Part shown: piece after piece, positions 34,107 to 45,222 of the stretch
Position numbering within the stretch: position 1 is the first letter of the stretch
How the letters are laid out: the number at the start of each line of letters is the position of its first letter
From: Blasia pusilla
Lineage: Eukaryota; Marchantiophyta; Marchantiopsida; Blasiales
Length of the DNA: 64,000 nucleotides
NCBI GenBank assembly: GCA_050084515.1
Contig: CM114275.1
Span: forward strand, 1,612,001-1,676,000
Direction of reading: 5' to 3'
Made by a program: the position numbers and the translations under genes
Notes under the pieces: model-generated
What the model was told of the DNA's origin: nothing
Seen by the model: only the letters and a program-made list of their open reading frames with translations
Databases searched by the model: none

Positions 34107-35405
34107 CTACTTATCCACTCCCAAGCTAAGGATCCATGTCAAGCAGTTCAGGTCCATCGCCTGACCCAAGACATGGTGTCGTGATGCCTCTGACATTGAC
34201 GGTATTGCCGTCACTCTTGTGGGAAATCCCATCGCTCGCTCTCTCTCGTCGACGTTGGGCTCCACCAACCGCTGAACCTGGTCATCCCAAACCAAGCAAG
34301 GACCGACCTCCTTGTATGGATAGGAAGCGAGAAAACTCAGAAATGTGGGCAAGGCTGCCCACGGCGTGCCTACCCTGTTGACCACAATCAATGGTGGTCG
34401 ATCATCGTGCCTCACTGCCTGTTATCGACGACCTGGATCCAGAATGGAATCCACTAACAAATGGGAGGGGCGCTCCACTCTCGCATACGCCCCCCATAAC
34501 ACCGCATGGGGCACCAAGTTGGTCCACCATAGACGCGGCCGATGGGCTCTAGAACCTACACTCGCCGCATCCAAGAACACTGCTGGGCCGATCCAAGCAC
34601 GCGCCTGATGAGCACTTGTGACGATCCGTGACCTGGAGTCTCCTAAGATCGGCACATTCTCCAGAATGTAGGCTGGAGAACAAGATTGGTGCTTCTGCAA
34701 TTGCCGTAAGACCCTCAACATCTCCCAAAACAACCAGGACCGAGTGTCAGCCAACCCGGTGCCTCGTCCAGCACTTGATTGGCTAACCGAAAATGACCAA
34801 ATCAATGGTTCCTACCCGCTCTAAGTCCTGCGCCCCCAGCAACAAAATATCCCTCGGTAGGGAACTCTGGTACCCCTATACCGCAGACGCAGACAATCAG
34901 TCAAGAAAATGTAGGTATAATTACGCACATGTCGTAGTGAGACACGCCTTGCAACATCATCACTCTCCACATACAGGTACTGATGCACTCGCATTCCTGC
35001 CTGAAAAATAGCAGCTAACATGGTGCTAATCCCTCCAAAGAGATCTACTACTTGAATACCCTCCTCCGGGATACACCACACAATGGGTGTGGTATCCAAG
35101 GGTGTCATTGTAGTACTCCTTGCTACCTCAGGTTCTTGAGACCCGTCATGCTCCGGTGCAAACGCCTTGCTCCACGCGGTCTGCACGTGCTGATCTGCCA
35201 ATCGTCGAAGCTCATCAGTCGAGCCCCACAACGGCACCTCTCCTCCACGGAATGATGCGGCTACCATAACACTCCTCTCCCTAGAAATGTCAGGAATGGG
35301 AGTATCCTCTGCATGGACATGTCCCTCAATCAAATCACTAGGCCAAGTGATGGAACTGCTAAATGCTGCTATGGTCGCCACCTCTCCTAGCCGTCGCTCA
35401 ATCAC
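34107..35405 (-). pseudogene. C5-cytosine DNA methyltransferase domain inside a gypsy polyprotein
   Basis: Three frames in order. 35405-34821: about 115 residues without known motifs, then motif I (VVDLFGGISTMLAAIF, residues 119-134) and an acidic residue after YLYVES, as in the S-adenosylmethionine pocket. 34805-34422: SSAGRGTGLADTRSWLFWEM, motif VI as YILENVPILG (Glu49-Asn50-Val51) and motif VIII as RAHRPRLWW. 34415-34107: DERERAMGFPTRVT and GQAMDLNCLTWIL (motifs IX-X). The motif order is the conventional one, unlike the rearranged order of plant DRM enzymes, and the AHR..R and final blocks resemble DNMT3. The segment that should hold the catalytic Pro-Cys (after GTIDLVIFG, 34772-34790) has an in-frame TAG and a frameshift. 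It lies between protease and RT, and R1 and R3 carry parts of the same domain. Confidence 0.85.
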
Positions 35406-35481
35406 TACACATGTGAATCGAACGGGTAATGAGCTAAGGCGCCCATCACCTAACTGCCAGCCTGGTCTCTAGGATGCTGAC

Positions 35482-36246
35482 TCAGCCCAATAATCCATGG
35501 AAAACCCCATATAACAACCATGCTCTACAAACCAAGACGTCGTAGGACTCTACATCAGTCACTATTGCCTTGGCTCGCACCACAGACTCATCTATAGGAT
35601 GTCTCGAGCGAATCCTCACCATGACCTCTTGTCGGGTGATATACTGTGCGGTTCTTGCTCGACCCAAGGATGTCTTTATCCGGAATAGAGAACGCTCCAC
35701 ATCGGCTCTTGTCGAGCCCAATCCTCTGAATGAGGCTTTCCCCAACATCAAGGGTTGCGCTCCAGAATCCAACAAGATGCGCTGCGGACTAAAATCTCTA
35801 CCTCCGGGACTCACCAACTGGAAGACCTCTCCTCGGTTATCCAACAACACAATACCAGGAGAAGCCATGGCACGCTCTATCGCGGGTCTAGCGGGCATCT
35901 CTAATCCTCACCGCAACGCCATGATGGAGAGCATCCGCTCCAAGGGCAGGTCCATCACCTCTGAACGTGATGCAAGAACTCCAACTCTGCGCTCACATAG
36001 TGAAGCGGCCAGCCAAAAAGCGTCGGCGGGCGTACCCCCCAACGTCATAACATCGGAAGCAAAAAATAAAGGAGTGCGGTACACAAAGGTGTCCGCCCCC
36101 AACAACGTGCTCAACACATGCCCCTCCTGAGCATCAACAATAGGAGTCGTCGCACTCGCTTCTCCCATCACTCTCCGTGCTTGCACACCAGCAACATCAC
36201 CAACTCTCCAGGAACTTTGATGAGGACCCATCGATGGGGTCCTCAT
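35482..36246 (-). pseudogene. Retropepsin-like protease of R2 with upstream linker
   Basis: 36246-35908 is a linker frame; 35898-35482 contains IVLLDNRGEVFQLVSPGG, the active-site segment RILLDSGAQPLMLGKA (Asp-Ser-Gly intact), and the C-terminal VTDVESYDVLVCRAWLLYG, like the hydrophobic-Gly-x-Asp-x-Leu end of retropepsins. A stop separates the frames. It processes Gag-Pol. Of the three protease copies in the window only this one has a normal DSG triad (R0 has DLG, R3 has DSE). Confidence 0.75.
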
Positions 36247-36640
36247 CGCTTCGGATAACGTGAAAGACTGAGGAAGACTAGTGTGTTTTCTAGCTTCCCC
36301 TCGCTATGGATCCAACTCTATAGCTGATCCACGCATCACAATTGCGGCGGCCTCCATCTGGACAACCCCGCACATCCAACCAAGATTCTCCATATCTGTG
36401 GCTGCTCCATATGATGTCGATGCCATGGATCTGGCATCGGGTAACCTCAATGCCATAGCGGCAATCTTCTCCTATAGCTGCTGTATCTGAGGAGCCATCC
36501 TAGCCTCACGTCCGGCATCTCCCTTGGCGTGTCTAGGTGATGGTACTCTACCTCCTCTACAGGCAGCTCCACCACCCTGTCGGGCAACTCCAGCTCCTCG
36601 TCCTCCAACGTGTCGCGACCCTCATCACCAAACGAGTGCC

Positions 36641-37665
36641 AAAGCGAAACATTGGAACATTAGCGGCTCACGCTAAGATGGTTTGCGCGTTGGAGTGGTC
36701 TCAAAGGAGAGACAAGAGACGGGACGCAAGCAAGGCTTCGCGTTTCAGATGTTATGGTCGCGACTGAGAAACTTGGACCAAACGCGGAACAAGACTTGAA
36801 AGGAGTTGAGTCTAGGAAGTGGGTTGCCAAAGGAAGAATCCGGATTTGGAACGCCACTAGTGTTTGAGAGTTTCCGACTGTATTTATGGCCATAACTTTT
36901 AGCGCCAAGATGCGTTTGGATTGAACAAGGTGCGTTGAAAGACTTATGGAAAGACGGTTCAATCGCACTAAAGATCTCTGCAAACGCATAAGCAGCAGTT
37001 GAGAAACAACCCGGAAATGACTATGAGTAAAGTCGCGTTGAGGGCTTCAACGAAGGGCCCGACCCTCCTTTTCCAAAGGGGGGGGGTTATTGGAGAACCC
37101 CAGAAGTACTAGTAAGGGGGATGGTCTCCGAGAGTGCTTGGAACTCGAACCCCACTTTGGGCGCCACGGGGCGGCTCAAGGGCATGGAACGGATCGAGAG
37201 TTTGGGGTTGGGTTGGAAAACCTGAACCAAGTCTATGGAGGCAATTTTAGACATCCCTCTTGGATTTTACCCCGCGACTCAATTACTTGGGTCTCGGTTT
37301 GGAACTCACACGAGGTTCGTTGAACATTTGGGATCGCTAGGCACGCAAGTGCCGTTTTAGGTTCCTGGACTAATCAAGAAGTCTGTTCCAAGTCTTGAAG
37401 GACTTGCCATGTTTTGGAAACTAGGAAGTAAGGAAGGTTGAGCTTGATGAGACGCCGAGTTGAGAACTTGGTGGGTTGGAACGCTGGTTGGCCCAGACCC
37501 GACTAACGAGAGTGCGTGTTCGGGTGCAGATCGGCGATGAGATCGTATCCTACTGAACGTACGCTTACACAACAATAAAGACTGATGTTCAAGTAGAGTA
37601 GGGGCGCGAAACAACGGGACCACCAGATGCACGATCTCTAGCCCACCCGGACCGGCTACTCGCTT
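36641..37665. mobile_element. 1-kb insertion of unknown type in R2 between gag knuckle and protease
   Basis: Coding similarity to R0 stops at PKRV (near 37660) and resumes at GDEGRD (near 36625); in R0 the two are almost adjacent. The intervening 1.0 kb matches nothing else in the window and has different base composition (G-rich, many GGAACT and CTTGG words). Its ends are imperfect inverted repeats: ACCAAACGAGTGCC on the left and, in reverse complement, ACCAAAGCGAGTAGCC on the right. No convincing target duplication or protein was seen. It could be a small DNA transposon. Confidence 0.5.
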
Positions 37666-37689
37666 TGGTGCCCCCTATGGCCCTCGGTC

Positions 37690-38983
37690 CGGACGTAACT
37701 CAAGATGTAAACTGAAACACCTGGAGCATGTATGATCATACCTGTGACAATAGTCACACTGATAACCTCCTGGTGCAGCACCATCTCCTCCTCCATGCTA
37801 AGGCACACGTCCATGATCTTGACGAGTGCAATCGCATTGATGATGGGCTCCACCACATTACCAACAAGTAATAGTAGGCGACTGCTGCTGAGCCGCATGT
37901 GAAGGCGCAGGTCTCTATGGCACGGCCTCCTGATATCCTCCCTGAGCTTGTGGTGCCACAGTCGACCTATCCCGGAGTCCACGTTGCTGCACAGGTGGTG
38001 CAGCCAATCGTGACTACTCTTGCCTAGAACCCATAGTGGCTACACTCTCCTCCGCCATGTTGCCCTCAATGTTCTCGGCGGTCCTAAAAACATCTCTCAA
38101 CGTAGGGGAGGTATTCATAAGAAGCACCCCCTCCCGCACGCGTGTCCGTAGGGTCTGGTCCAGCATCGCGTACCATGATTGGATAGCCTGAGCCTTTGTC
38201 ACCCCCTGAGTGACGTTGATCAACCGGCGCAAGCGAGTGTAAGCCTTACGCAAACTCTCACCTGGACGCCTCTGGAAGTCGTGGATGCTCCGTAACTTCT
38301 CCGTCCGTACCCCTGGTAGCTCACCCTCAACTCAACAAACAAGTTAACCACATGGTTGAACCTAGGACGAACCCGACTAGACGATGCAATTGCTCTAGTG
38401 CGAGTGACCCCTCCTAAAACATCACTAGTGGAAGAGGAAGTAGCCTCTCTTGACTCCTCCTCATCTGGGAACGGCTCCGTCCATGACACATAATATGGGT
38501 CATAGTAGAGTCGCCATGCCTCAATCTCGTGGGCATATCTGTGGGAGAACTCATGATCATAGTCCATGGGCGCCCTCTCTAAATGCTGGAACGTACCGTT
38601 CCATGTTGTAAACAAGTTAAACTCTCTAGAGTTCTTGGCCCGCTGGGAGTCGCACCAAATCCTTAACTCTACTATGAAATCGTGCAACTCAATTGTGCCT
38701 ACTGCACCTAAAAACTACGCGGTCCTCTACCCCGGTCGTCCATCTCGTACGCCCAACCGGTAGGACCACTCACAATATGTGGGGATGTGCTCACAAACTC
38801 CTCTACACCCTCCCCCTTATCTGACGATGACACAGAAGGAGGTCGAGGTGGTCCCTCACGTGGAGACCCTTGAAACCTCGCGCCACTCCGCATAAAACCT
38901 CTAGAGCTACTCTCGGGTTCACCACCTCGCCTCTCAAAGTCCCGAACGGACGTCGTGATGACCCTCGTGCCCCTCTCACCCAA
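37690..38983 (-). pseudogene. Gag of R2 with a CCHC zinc knuckle
   Basis: Frames 38983-38708 (MGERGTRVITTSVRDFERRG), 38687-38220 (WNGTFQHLERAPMDYDHEFS, IEAWRLYYDPYYVSW), 38253-38014 (KAYTRLRRLINVTQGVTKAQ, QSWYAMLDQTLRTRV) and a final piece holding the knuckle CDYCHRYDHTCSRC (C-x2-C-x4-H-x4-C, about 37700-37745). Gag builds the particle and the knuckle binds element RNA. Frameshifts separate the pieces. The sequence is well matched by R1 and R3 gag. Confidence 0.78.
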
Positions 38984-40535
38984 TCAATGTCAACCTCGCG
39001 AGAAATCCCTCAATCTCTCATCCCAAACATGCGGCACTCGATCTACACTCTCCCTCCCCGAGACGTGTAACGTGCGGCAACACGCTGCATGGTGCGGCAA
39101 ATCGACCAAGCTATCATCTCATCGACAACCTACCCTCAACTTTGGATATCCCTCACAGGTCTATGTCCCCTAAACCACATACATGAATGATGCTCTCAGC
39201 ATCCACACAACCCAATATCCCCAAATAAACTACCCAAATCCCGGAATCCCTCACACGTGCAGGGTAAAGGACCATAATGGGTAACCTAAACACATGTTGA
39301 TGTCCCTCCTCAGCAACTGCAAATCTCGACCCCAACTCGGTCGTGAAGACAACTCCTCCAATCAACAAGTCTTACTTCTCTCGTACTGATGTTGCTCAAC
39401 CTCCTCGATGTATGGTGCAGGTCGAGCGGTCCGATGCGGCATTGGCGGCACGGAACGGCTACAAACAGCACGACACTCAAGAATGGGATGCGGCACTCGG
39501 CAGCATATCCTCCTCAATCAGAAATTCACACGCTCTACTCCTTAGTGAAGGAGCGGTTCCGCGATCGAGTCGGTGCGGTGCGGCGTAGCAATCGGCGGTG
39601 CGTTGCGGCTATGGGCGTCATAGCACGCTATTCGATCGTCATCGAGCCACTACCAATCACAACATAGCAACATGAAATCAAAACTCAAACACCATAACCG
39701 GAGGTCATCTTCCATCAATAGTTGATGACGACACTACGATGACGGTGGCGGCCAAAACAAAGTACGTGGTGGCGACGCTAGTCAGAGAATCAACAAACGT
39801 CGTGGAAGACCCTCCACTCCGTAATGGCGGCAATGGCAACCAAAGGGTGGACAACGGATGGTGGACCGTTGACAATGATAGTTGACCATTGATGGTGACG
39901 GCCGACCGGTGACAGTTGACCTTTGACGGTGATAGTTGACTGTCGACATCAAACCGTTGATGGTGACTATAACGGCGACGGCGCCGCCGATGTGGCGGCT
40001 GGTTTTTAGGGTTTGAACAATTTAACCCTAAAAATCGCCTAGCAAGATTGACCATAACTTTTTTCTCGCAACTCCAAATTGCGCATTGTTTATTGCACAG
40101 CGTGCACAGCTTCTTGATCTAAGACACCTCAAAAACTATTTAGAATCGGACATTCGAGTAAAAATTGACAGGGGTTGTTGTGATGCCCAATGTCTCTTTC
40201 TCGTACACAAAATTTGGCAGTGCTTCCGCGCTGATTTCTCCCAACAAAAATGTAAAACCTGTAAAAATATAAATCAGCAAGTTACATGGTGCTCCCGAGA
40301 GCGTCGGCATGGGGCAACCCGCCCCCATAATCAATCCCTATCAGAAATTGGGCAGCGCTTTCGCGCGCCACTCTTCCACACAAAAAATCGGCAAATGCAA
40401 AGAACAATCAAAGCAGCCCTTGCTTCGGTGAGCACTTTCATGATCCACTGAGCAAGGAATACGGTCCCCAACCTGCAAAAACAGTGAGTGAGCAACAAGC
40501 TCCCCCATGAAGCTCTCTCACTATCATTCTCTCTT
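38984..40535 (-). other. Leader of R2, with a TTGAC-rich segment
   Basis: Non-coding DNA between gag and the 5' LTR, longer than in R1. It has no recognised primer-binding site. 39866-39970 has five TTGAC words (three are TTGAC[C/T], the WRKY W-box core) within about 75 bp, and 40006-40038 has an inverted TTTTTAGGGTT. The block 40100-40460 matches nothing else seen. Confidence 0.4.
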
Positions 40536-41023
40536 TGTAAAGTAAGATCCAATCTCTCTCTACACCATCTCACACCATAACTCTCAAAGGTGTGCACTCT
40601 CTCTCATGTCAAACCAAACACACTCTCCTAATGAGAGGCTTGGGTTACACTCACAAGGAAAGGGACCATAGCTCCGCCGCCTTATGCCAAGAGGTTCAAC
40701 AAAGAGAGAATGAGTTCTCAAGCTTTCTCTCTTGGAGATACACCCCCTTCCCTCTCCCAAGCCCTCTCAACGGTAACCTATGCTCGAAGGTCACCTCCTT
40801 GGCTCTTGACCTCCTGTAGCGGGTCAAGGGCCACTTCCCAAAATGTAAAGTCAACTATCCCCAACATGGAAACTTACCCGAAATAGTAAGTTTCTCTATA
40901 TGGTTCCAAATGAGCAGAAACGAAGGGGATAACCTCAACTATCCTCAACCTCTTGGACCTGTCCTCCACTACTTGTGCAGACGCTCTGCTAGATCCCACC
41001 GATCTATCCTAACAATCGTGACA
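40536..41023 (-). mobile_element. 5' LTR of R2
   Basis: 488 bp. On the minus strand it runs from TGTCACGATTGTTAGG to ...CTTACTTTACA, so it has the TG...CA ends of an LTR. About nine in ten bases match the 3' LTR by eye, with small indels. The flanking five bases CTTCC (41024-41028) are not found next to the 3' LTR. Confidence 0.85.
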
Positions 41024-42620
41024 CTTCCCATGAACTTGCCATTTGAGCCACCACAACTAAATTTTGAGGAGCAATTCACTTGCCACCAAAAACTTAGCTC
41101 CAAAGTATTAACATAGTAGAATATCAATTTTTTTCATGCCTCGTTGCCCACTCCACATTGTGTATTTAGAGTTCTTGCATGTATGGCATAATGTTCGACC
41201 AATTCCAATGCGCCTTAACCAATTCAAGCGTGCTTGCCTGAAGGATCTCCTATGTTCATGAATTTTATCAACATTTAAAGTATCCCACTACTCCTAAAAA
41301 AATATGGTCCGTAGATCATCCCACATTTTAGTATCATCTTAGTTGTGCATCCAAAGATCCATCAAGAAAATATTTGAACAAAATGACAATACTTCATTGC
41401 AAACAATGCACAATAGTTTGTTGCAGTGGCAAATGGAACCAAGAACTCTTCCACATGTTTCTTCTTGGTTTTTTTTTTGACAATGAACAATACCATTGTG
41501 GTCATCAATCTTTGATCTCTTTGTTCAACCAACAAAGCTGCAATAATAAAGATTGTTGTGTTTGGTGCATTCTCAATGGTCTAGGAGACATTTCTGGAAT
41601 ATCATTTTTGGAAATGATGGAGTTCCTCCTTCCTCTAGAGGGGGAGATATGGTTTTGTGCAGCCATAACAAGAAGTTTTGGATCAATTATTTTGATATAA
41701 ATCCAGTCTTGCATTGTGAATACATTTTTGGAGTTTATGGGTAAGAATCCATAACACTCAACTTATGTGAATGTATGTGAATGTACAATGTGAATGTTGT
41801 GTAGAAATATTCACATTGTACTCTCGGTCCACACACAACACCACCTCCCCCCATACCGTAATAGCCTATTTTCACCACGTCTTAAAGTATGGGAGTTTAG
41901 TTGCATTTTAACACCACACCATAAAGCCGCACCACCACCGCCATAAGCTAAAACCCTTGAGACGAGGCATAAACCATGTCAGACATAAAAAGAAAAAAAG
42001 AAGAAGAAGGTGAGAACAGCACTACAAAGGTCGGATGACGAAGACGGCAACCTGAAGACTCCAATAAAGGACAGACTGCAAGAAAACAATGAAAACATGA
42101 TGGGAAATCTGGAAATCTTGCCAGCAGAGTCATCCAGTTGAGAAAGCAGACAGCTCGCGAAACCATGACAATGTCCTGGAAGGATGAGAAATTCAGATTT
42201 GAAACTGTGCCCATGGCAGTTCCGTCTCCGTGACTGAGTTCCTTGGATCCAATATTTACAGCTCTCGAGATCAAGTCTCTCTGAATCAGGGCATCAGTGG
42301 GACGGATGAAGGAAGGGCACATGACAACACAATTCGCAGGCCAGTAACTGCATAACTACAACATCTGCTGGACAATATCGAACAAGTCTTCAAGTGTCTT
42401 TGCACTGGTGCCAGAACGCCTTCGAGATATGGCGCTGTTCCAAGGAAGCCCGGGATAGTTTCCATGGAGACTAGTAGTGTGGAACCCACATAGAATTGGC
42501 CTTGGAGTTTGCTGCACATGGGTGCTTTGGCTGCAATTTCCATATGAGCTCAGCATGAATCACTGCAGTACGAAATTCGTGCACGAAAGGAAATATTCAA
42601 GCCCAGAAAGAGGGTGGTGA
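41024..42620. other. Intergenic DNA, nothing certain
   Basis: No gene recognised. A perfect palindrome at 41783-41821 has 13-bp arms (GTACAATGTGAAT). The part next to 42620 should be the 3' UTR of pirin B. An open frame at 41374-41700 (+) is Cys-rich but matches no family I know. Confidence 0.4.
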
Positions 42621-45222
42621 TCACTTCAGCTCCACAGGGTCGGACTTCCACCCACGAATTCTCTCGAAGCCATTTTGCCCAAGCTGATAGTCCTTGAGGG
42701 TCTGAATCAACTCCTCTCTCGTGTTCATGACGAATGGACCTTGCTGAAGGACTGGTTCGTTCAAGGGTTGACCACCAATTAGTACAAATCGACATGGTGC
42801 ATCCGACTTGTTCCAAACGCTTAGCCCATCTCCTGGCCCCAACTCAACAGTGTGGAAAGGATCTATGGGGGACGATTCTTGAGTACCGAAGGTAGCAGTC
42901 CCCTCCAGAATGTAAACGAAAGCATTCCAACCTTCAGGAACGGCTTGGTGAAGAGTTGCACCAGACTGCAGAGTGAAATCCAGATACATTGTCGGTGTGC
43001 GAGTATAAACAGGGGATTTCACACCTAAAGATTCTCCTGCAATCACTGACACTCGGATGCCATCCTTCACCACCTTTGGGACGTCCTTATCTTGGAGCTC
43101 TTGATATTTAGGTTCCACCCTGACCATGACAAGAATGACAGCAAAAACCATAAGATCTCTCGAAATTTCTTGCAGTTCATTCAACCCACACTTCTATACG
43201 GACGTCTTGTCTGGTTCGAGACACGAATGCTCATCAATTCCAAAGAAACAGAACGCATTCCTCTGCTGGAACTACTGCCATTCCATGAGCGTCAGTTTCT
43301 TCCGACTCCATCTCCGGCAATCGACCGAACCTGACTCATTCAGAACAAAAGCGGCTGCTGTCTCTCCAGAACCTGACTAGAAATCCAAGGGAAGTGGGAG
43401 GCAGTTGGAGATCTAGTCGTCACTAGCTCCAGAAGAAAAGCCTTAAGTGCAACCTACATTTTGTCTTTCGCCGCGAGATTCACCCAGAGCTGCAAGCCTT
43501 TCTGCACTCCTTTTGCTGCTGGCATTTCACAGTGCACGATTCCTCGCCCGGCTGTCATCCACTGCAAGATATGTGCAGAGCTACACTCAATCGCCACGAC
43601 ATCGAAAGATCCTAGACATTCGGTGGGAAAAAATAACAATACGAAACATTTTCCTACATGTGAGTGAATGACAGCACCCAACTTCTTACCCACCAAGAAT
43701 AACTTCATTCATTCTGTGATAATAGCTTACGAGTCCCTTTTGTACACCGGTAGCTTGCTGCCTACCTTTACTCAACTCATAAAACGCAGATTCTTCAATA
43801 GCTAATCGTTCATGGTGGAAAAATCAGCTCTACCTGTAGATCACCGGGCCCAATGGTTCCCTTGTGTCCGGCGAAGTCTTGATGCGTAAGAAATCCCTGC
43901 CACAAGTAGAAGACGATTTCTTAGGAACTGAGCTCCCTCTTTACATTCCCGTTTCAGACAGAAACCGGAATTCCGTCTCTGACGGTGAGTTGCCCAGTCG
44001 CCGTGATCTCACTACGAGAAAGTCCGCAGCATGATCACAAGGCACTATCAGACCTGAAGCAAACGCAACCTGAAGAGCTCCAATTCCAGTCAGAAGCTCA
44101 GAAATTTTGTGGCAGATATCTAAATCAGAAAGAAATTGAGGCATACGGACCTCTGTCATGTAAGTGACAGTTTCAAACCCGCGATGAGGATGATCCGGAA
44201 ATCCGCCAGGGGGAGTCACTGTAAAACCGACCGGACATGTGGTAAGACTCCACAGCAAATCGAATCCTCTACCCTTTCAAATGTCACGCGTTGATTACAT
44301 GAGGTGGACTGCCAGAATTCCGTCAGCAGAAACATCTCAGTCCACAAAGAGGGTGCAGGCAAGTTTTCTGTACATCATACATCACGATCATCTGAAGGCT
44401 TGGGATCATTCGAACGCGTCAGGTGTCAGGACTCTGGGTTTGGCCATTTTCTTGTGAGAATAGATTGAGTCGAGGTCTTTCATAGAAATTAATTACTGCC
44501 AGTTAGAATCGATCCTTGGCGAATCTAACATGCGAAACGCAGGTGTCTTAAGACTAGAATTGACACAAAGTCTGACCTGATAGAAGAGAAAGGGTCTGCA
44601 CTTCAGGCCATTTTTCCCGGCCCTCGTCCCTAGAACTCACAGGTGCAATCAAAACCTACCATTTCGAAAAATCTGATAGTATCTCTATACAGCTTACCTG
44701 AGAAATGATCTAGAAGAAGGAACGGATCCAGGAACAGCATTTCAGGCCTGCACAAAATTGGATAACGCAAAATTTTTAGTCCGACGTCGGAAATGAGATG
44801 AAGTACTGCCAGAATTTCAGGTCTGAAATCGAACCCTTAACGCGCAGTAGACTCGACTCATTCGTGTACCTGCCGATGCTGCGTCTAACTAGAGCGCCAG
44901 CACCCTCAGGCTGTTCCTTCGAGAGCAAAGTCCGGACCACTTCTCTCGGTTTCGTGAACGCCGGAACATCTAGCTCTGCTCCAAAAGCCATCGCTCTAAG
45001 GCTCACAGCTCGGGGACCGACGAATTGCTCGCAATTGTCAACGCCTTTGTAAACAAATCGGTGCACAAGTGTGACTCCTTCGCAAGCGCAGCGATTGAAG
45101 AGCTTCTGTTCAGAGACTCTCTTGGCTGATGAAATCGCTGATATGCGACTGAATAAGCCGCACCCAGATTGAGCTATATGTCTCGGTAGCAAGCAGGAGG
45201 AAGTAGGAGATACCACTTGCAT
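42621..45222 (-). CDS. Pirin-family cupin protein (paralogue B), six exons
   Basis: Minus-strand exons: 45222-44870, 44747-44698, 44218-44151, 43896-43834, 43561-43458, 43119-42621, giving an 1137-nt CDS (378 residues). All introns are GT-AG. Exons 2, 4, 5 and 6 have exactly the lengths of the corresponding exons of paralogue A (50, 63, 104, 499 nt). The first cupin shows FPDHPHRGFETVTYM and GIVHCEMPAAKG (His, His, His, Glu iron ligands as in pirin), then [14 protein letters not shown]; the second has [20 protein letters not shown]; the C-terminus has GPFVMNTREELIQTLKDYQ. The N-terminal 85 residues before FTKPREVVRTLLSKEQPEG are long and rich in Ser, Arg and Cys, and could be an organelle signal; the internal Met at MAFGAELD is an alternative start giving a cytosolic or nuclear form. 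No break was found, so it is probably functional. Confidence 0.88.

Larger units (their letters stand above)
30507..41023 (-). mobile_element. Ty3/gypsy element R2 with DNA methyltransferase and PHD finger
   Basis: The most complete copy of the family, minus strand: 5' LTR 41023-40536, leader to about 38990, gag (38983-37690), protease (36246-35482), C5-cytosine methyltransferase (35405-34107), reverse transcriptase (33688-32779), RNase H (32763-32062), integrase remnant (32010-31485), PHD finger (31484-31335), 3' tail (to 31019) and 3' LTR (31018-30507). It has stops and frameshifts in every domain, a 1-kb foreign insertion between gag knuckle and protease, and lacks the integrase core (junction near 32000 at a repeated GAGGATGG). 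Immobile. Confidence 0.85.

Noticed and set aside
34107-35405. Methyltransferase as a host DRM or CMT gene interrupted by retrotransposons
   Set aside because: It is collinear with protease and RT on the same strand, is found at the same position in R1 and R3, and has conventional motif order without UBA, BAH or chromodomain segments.
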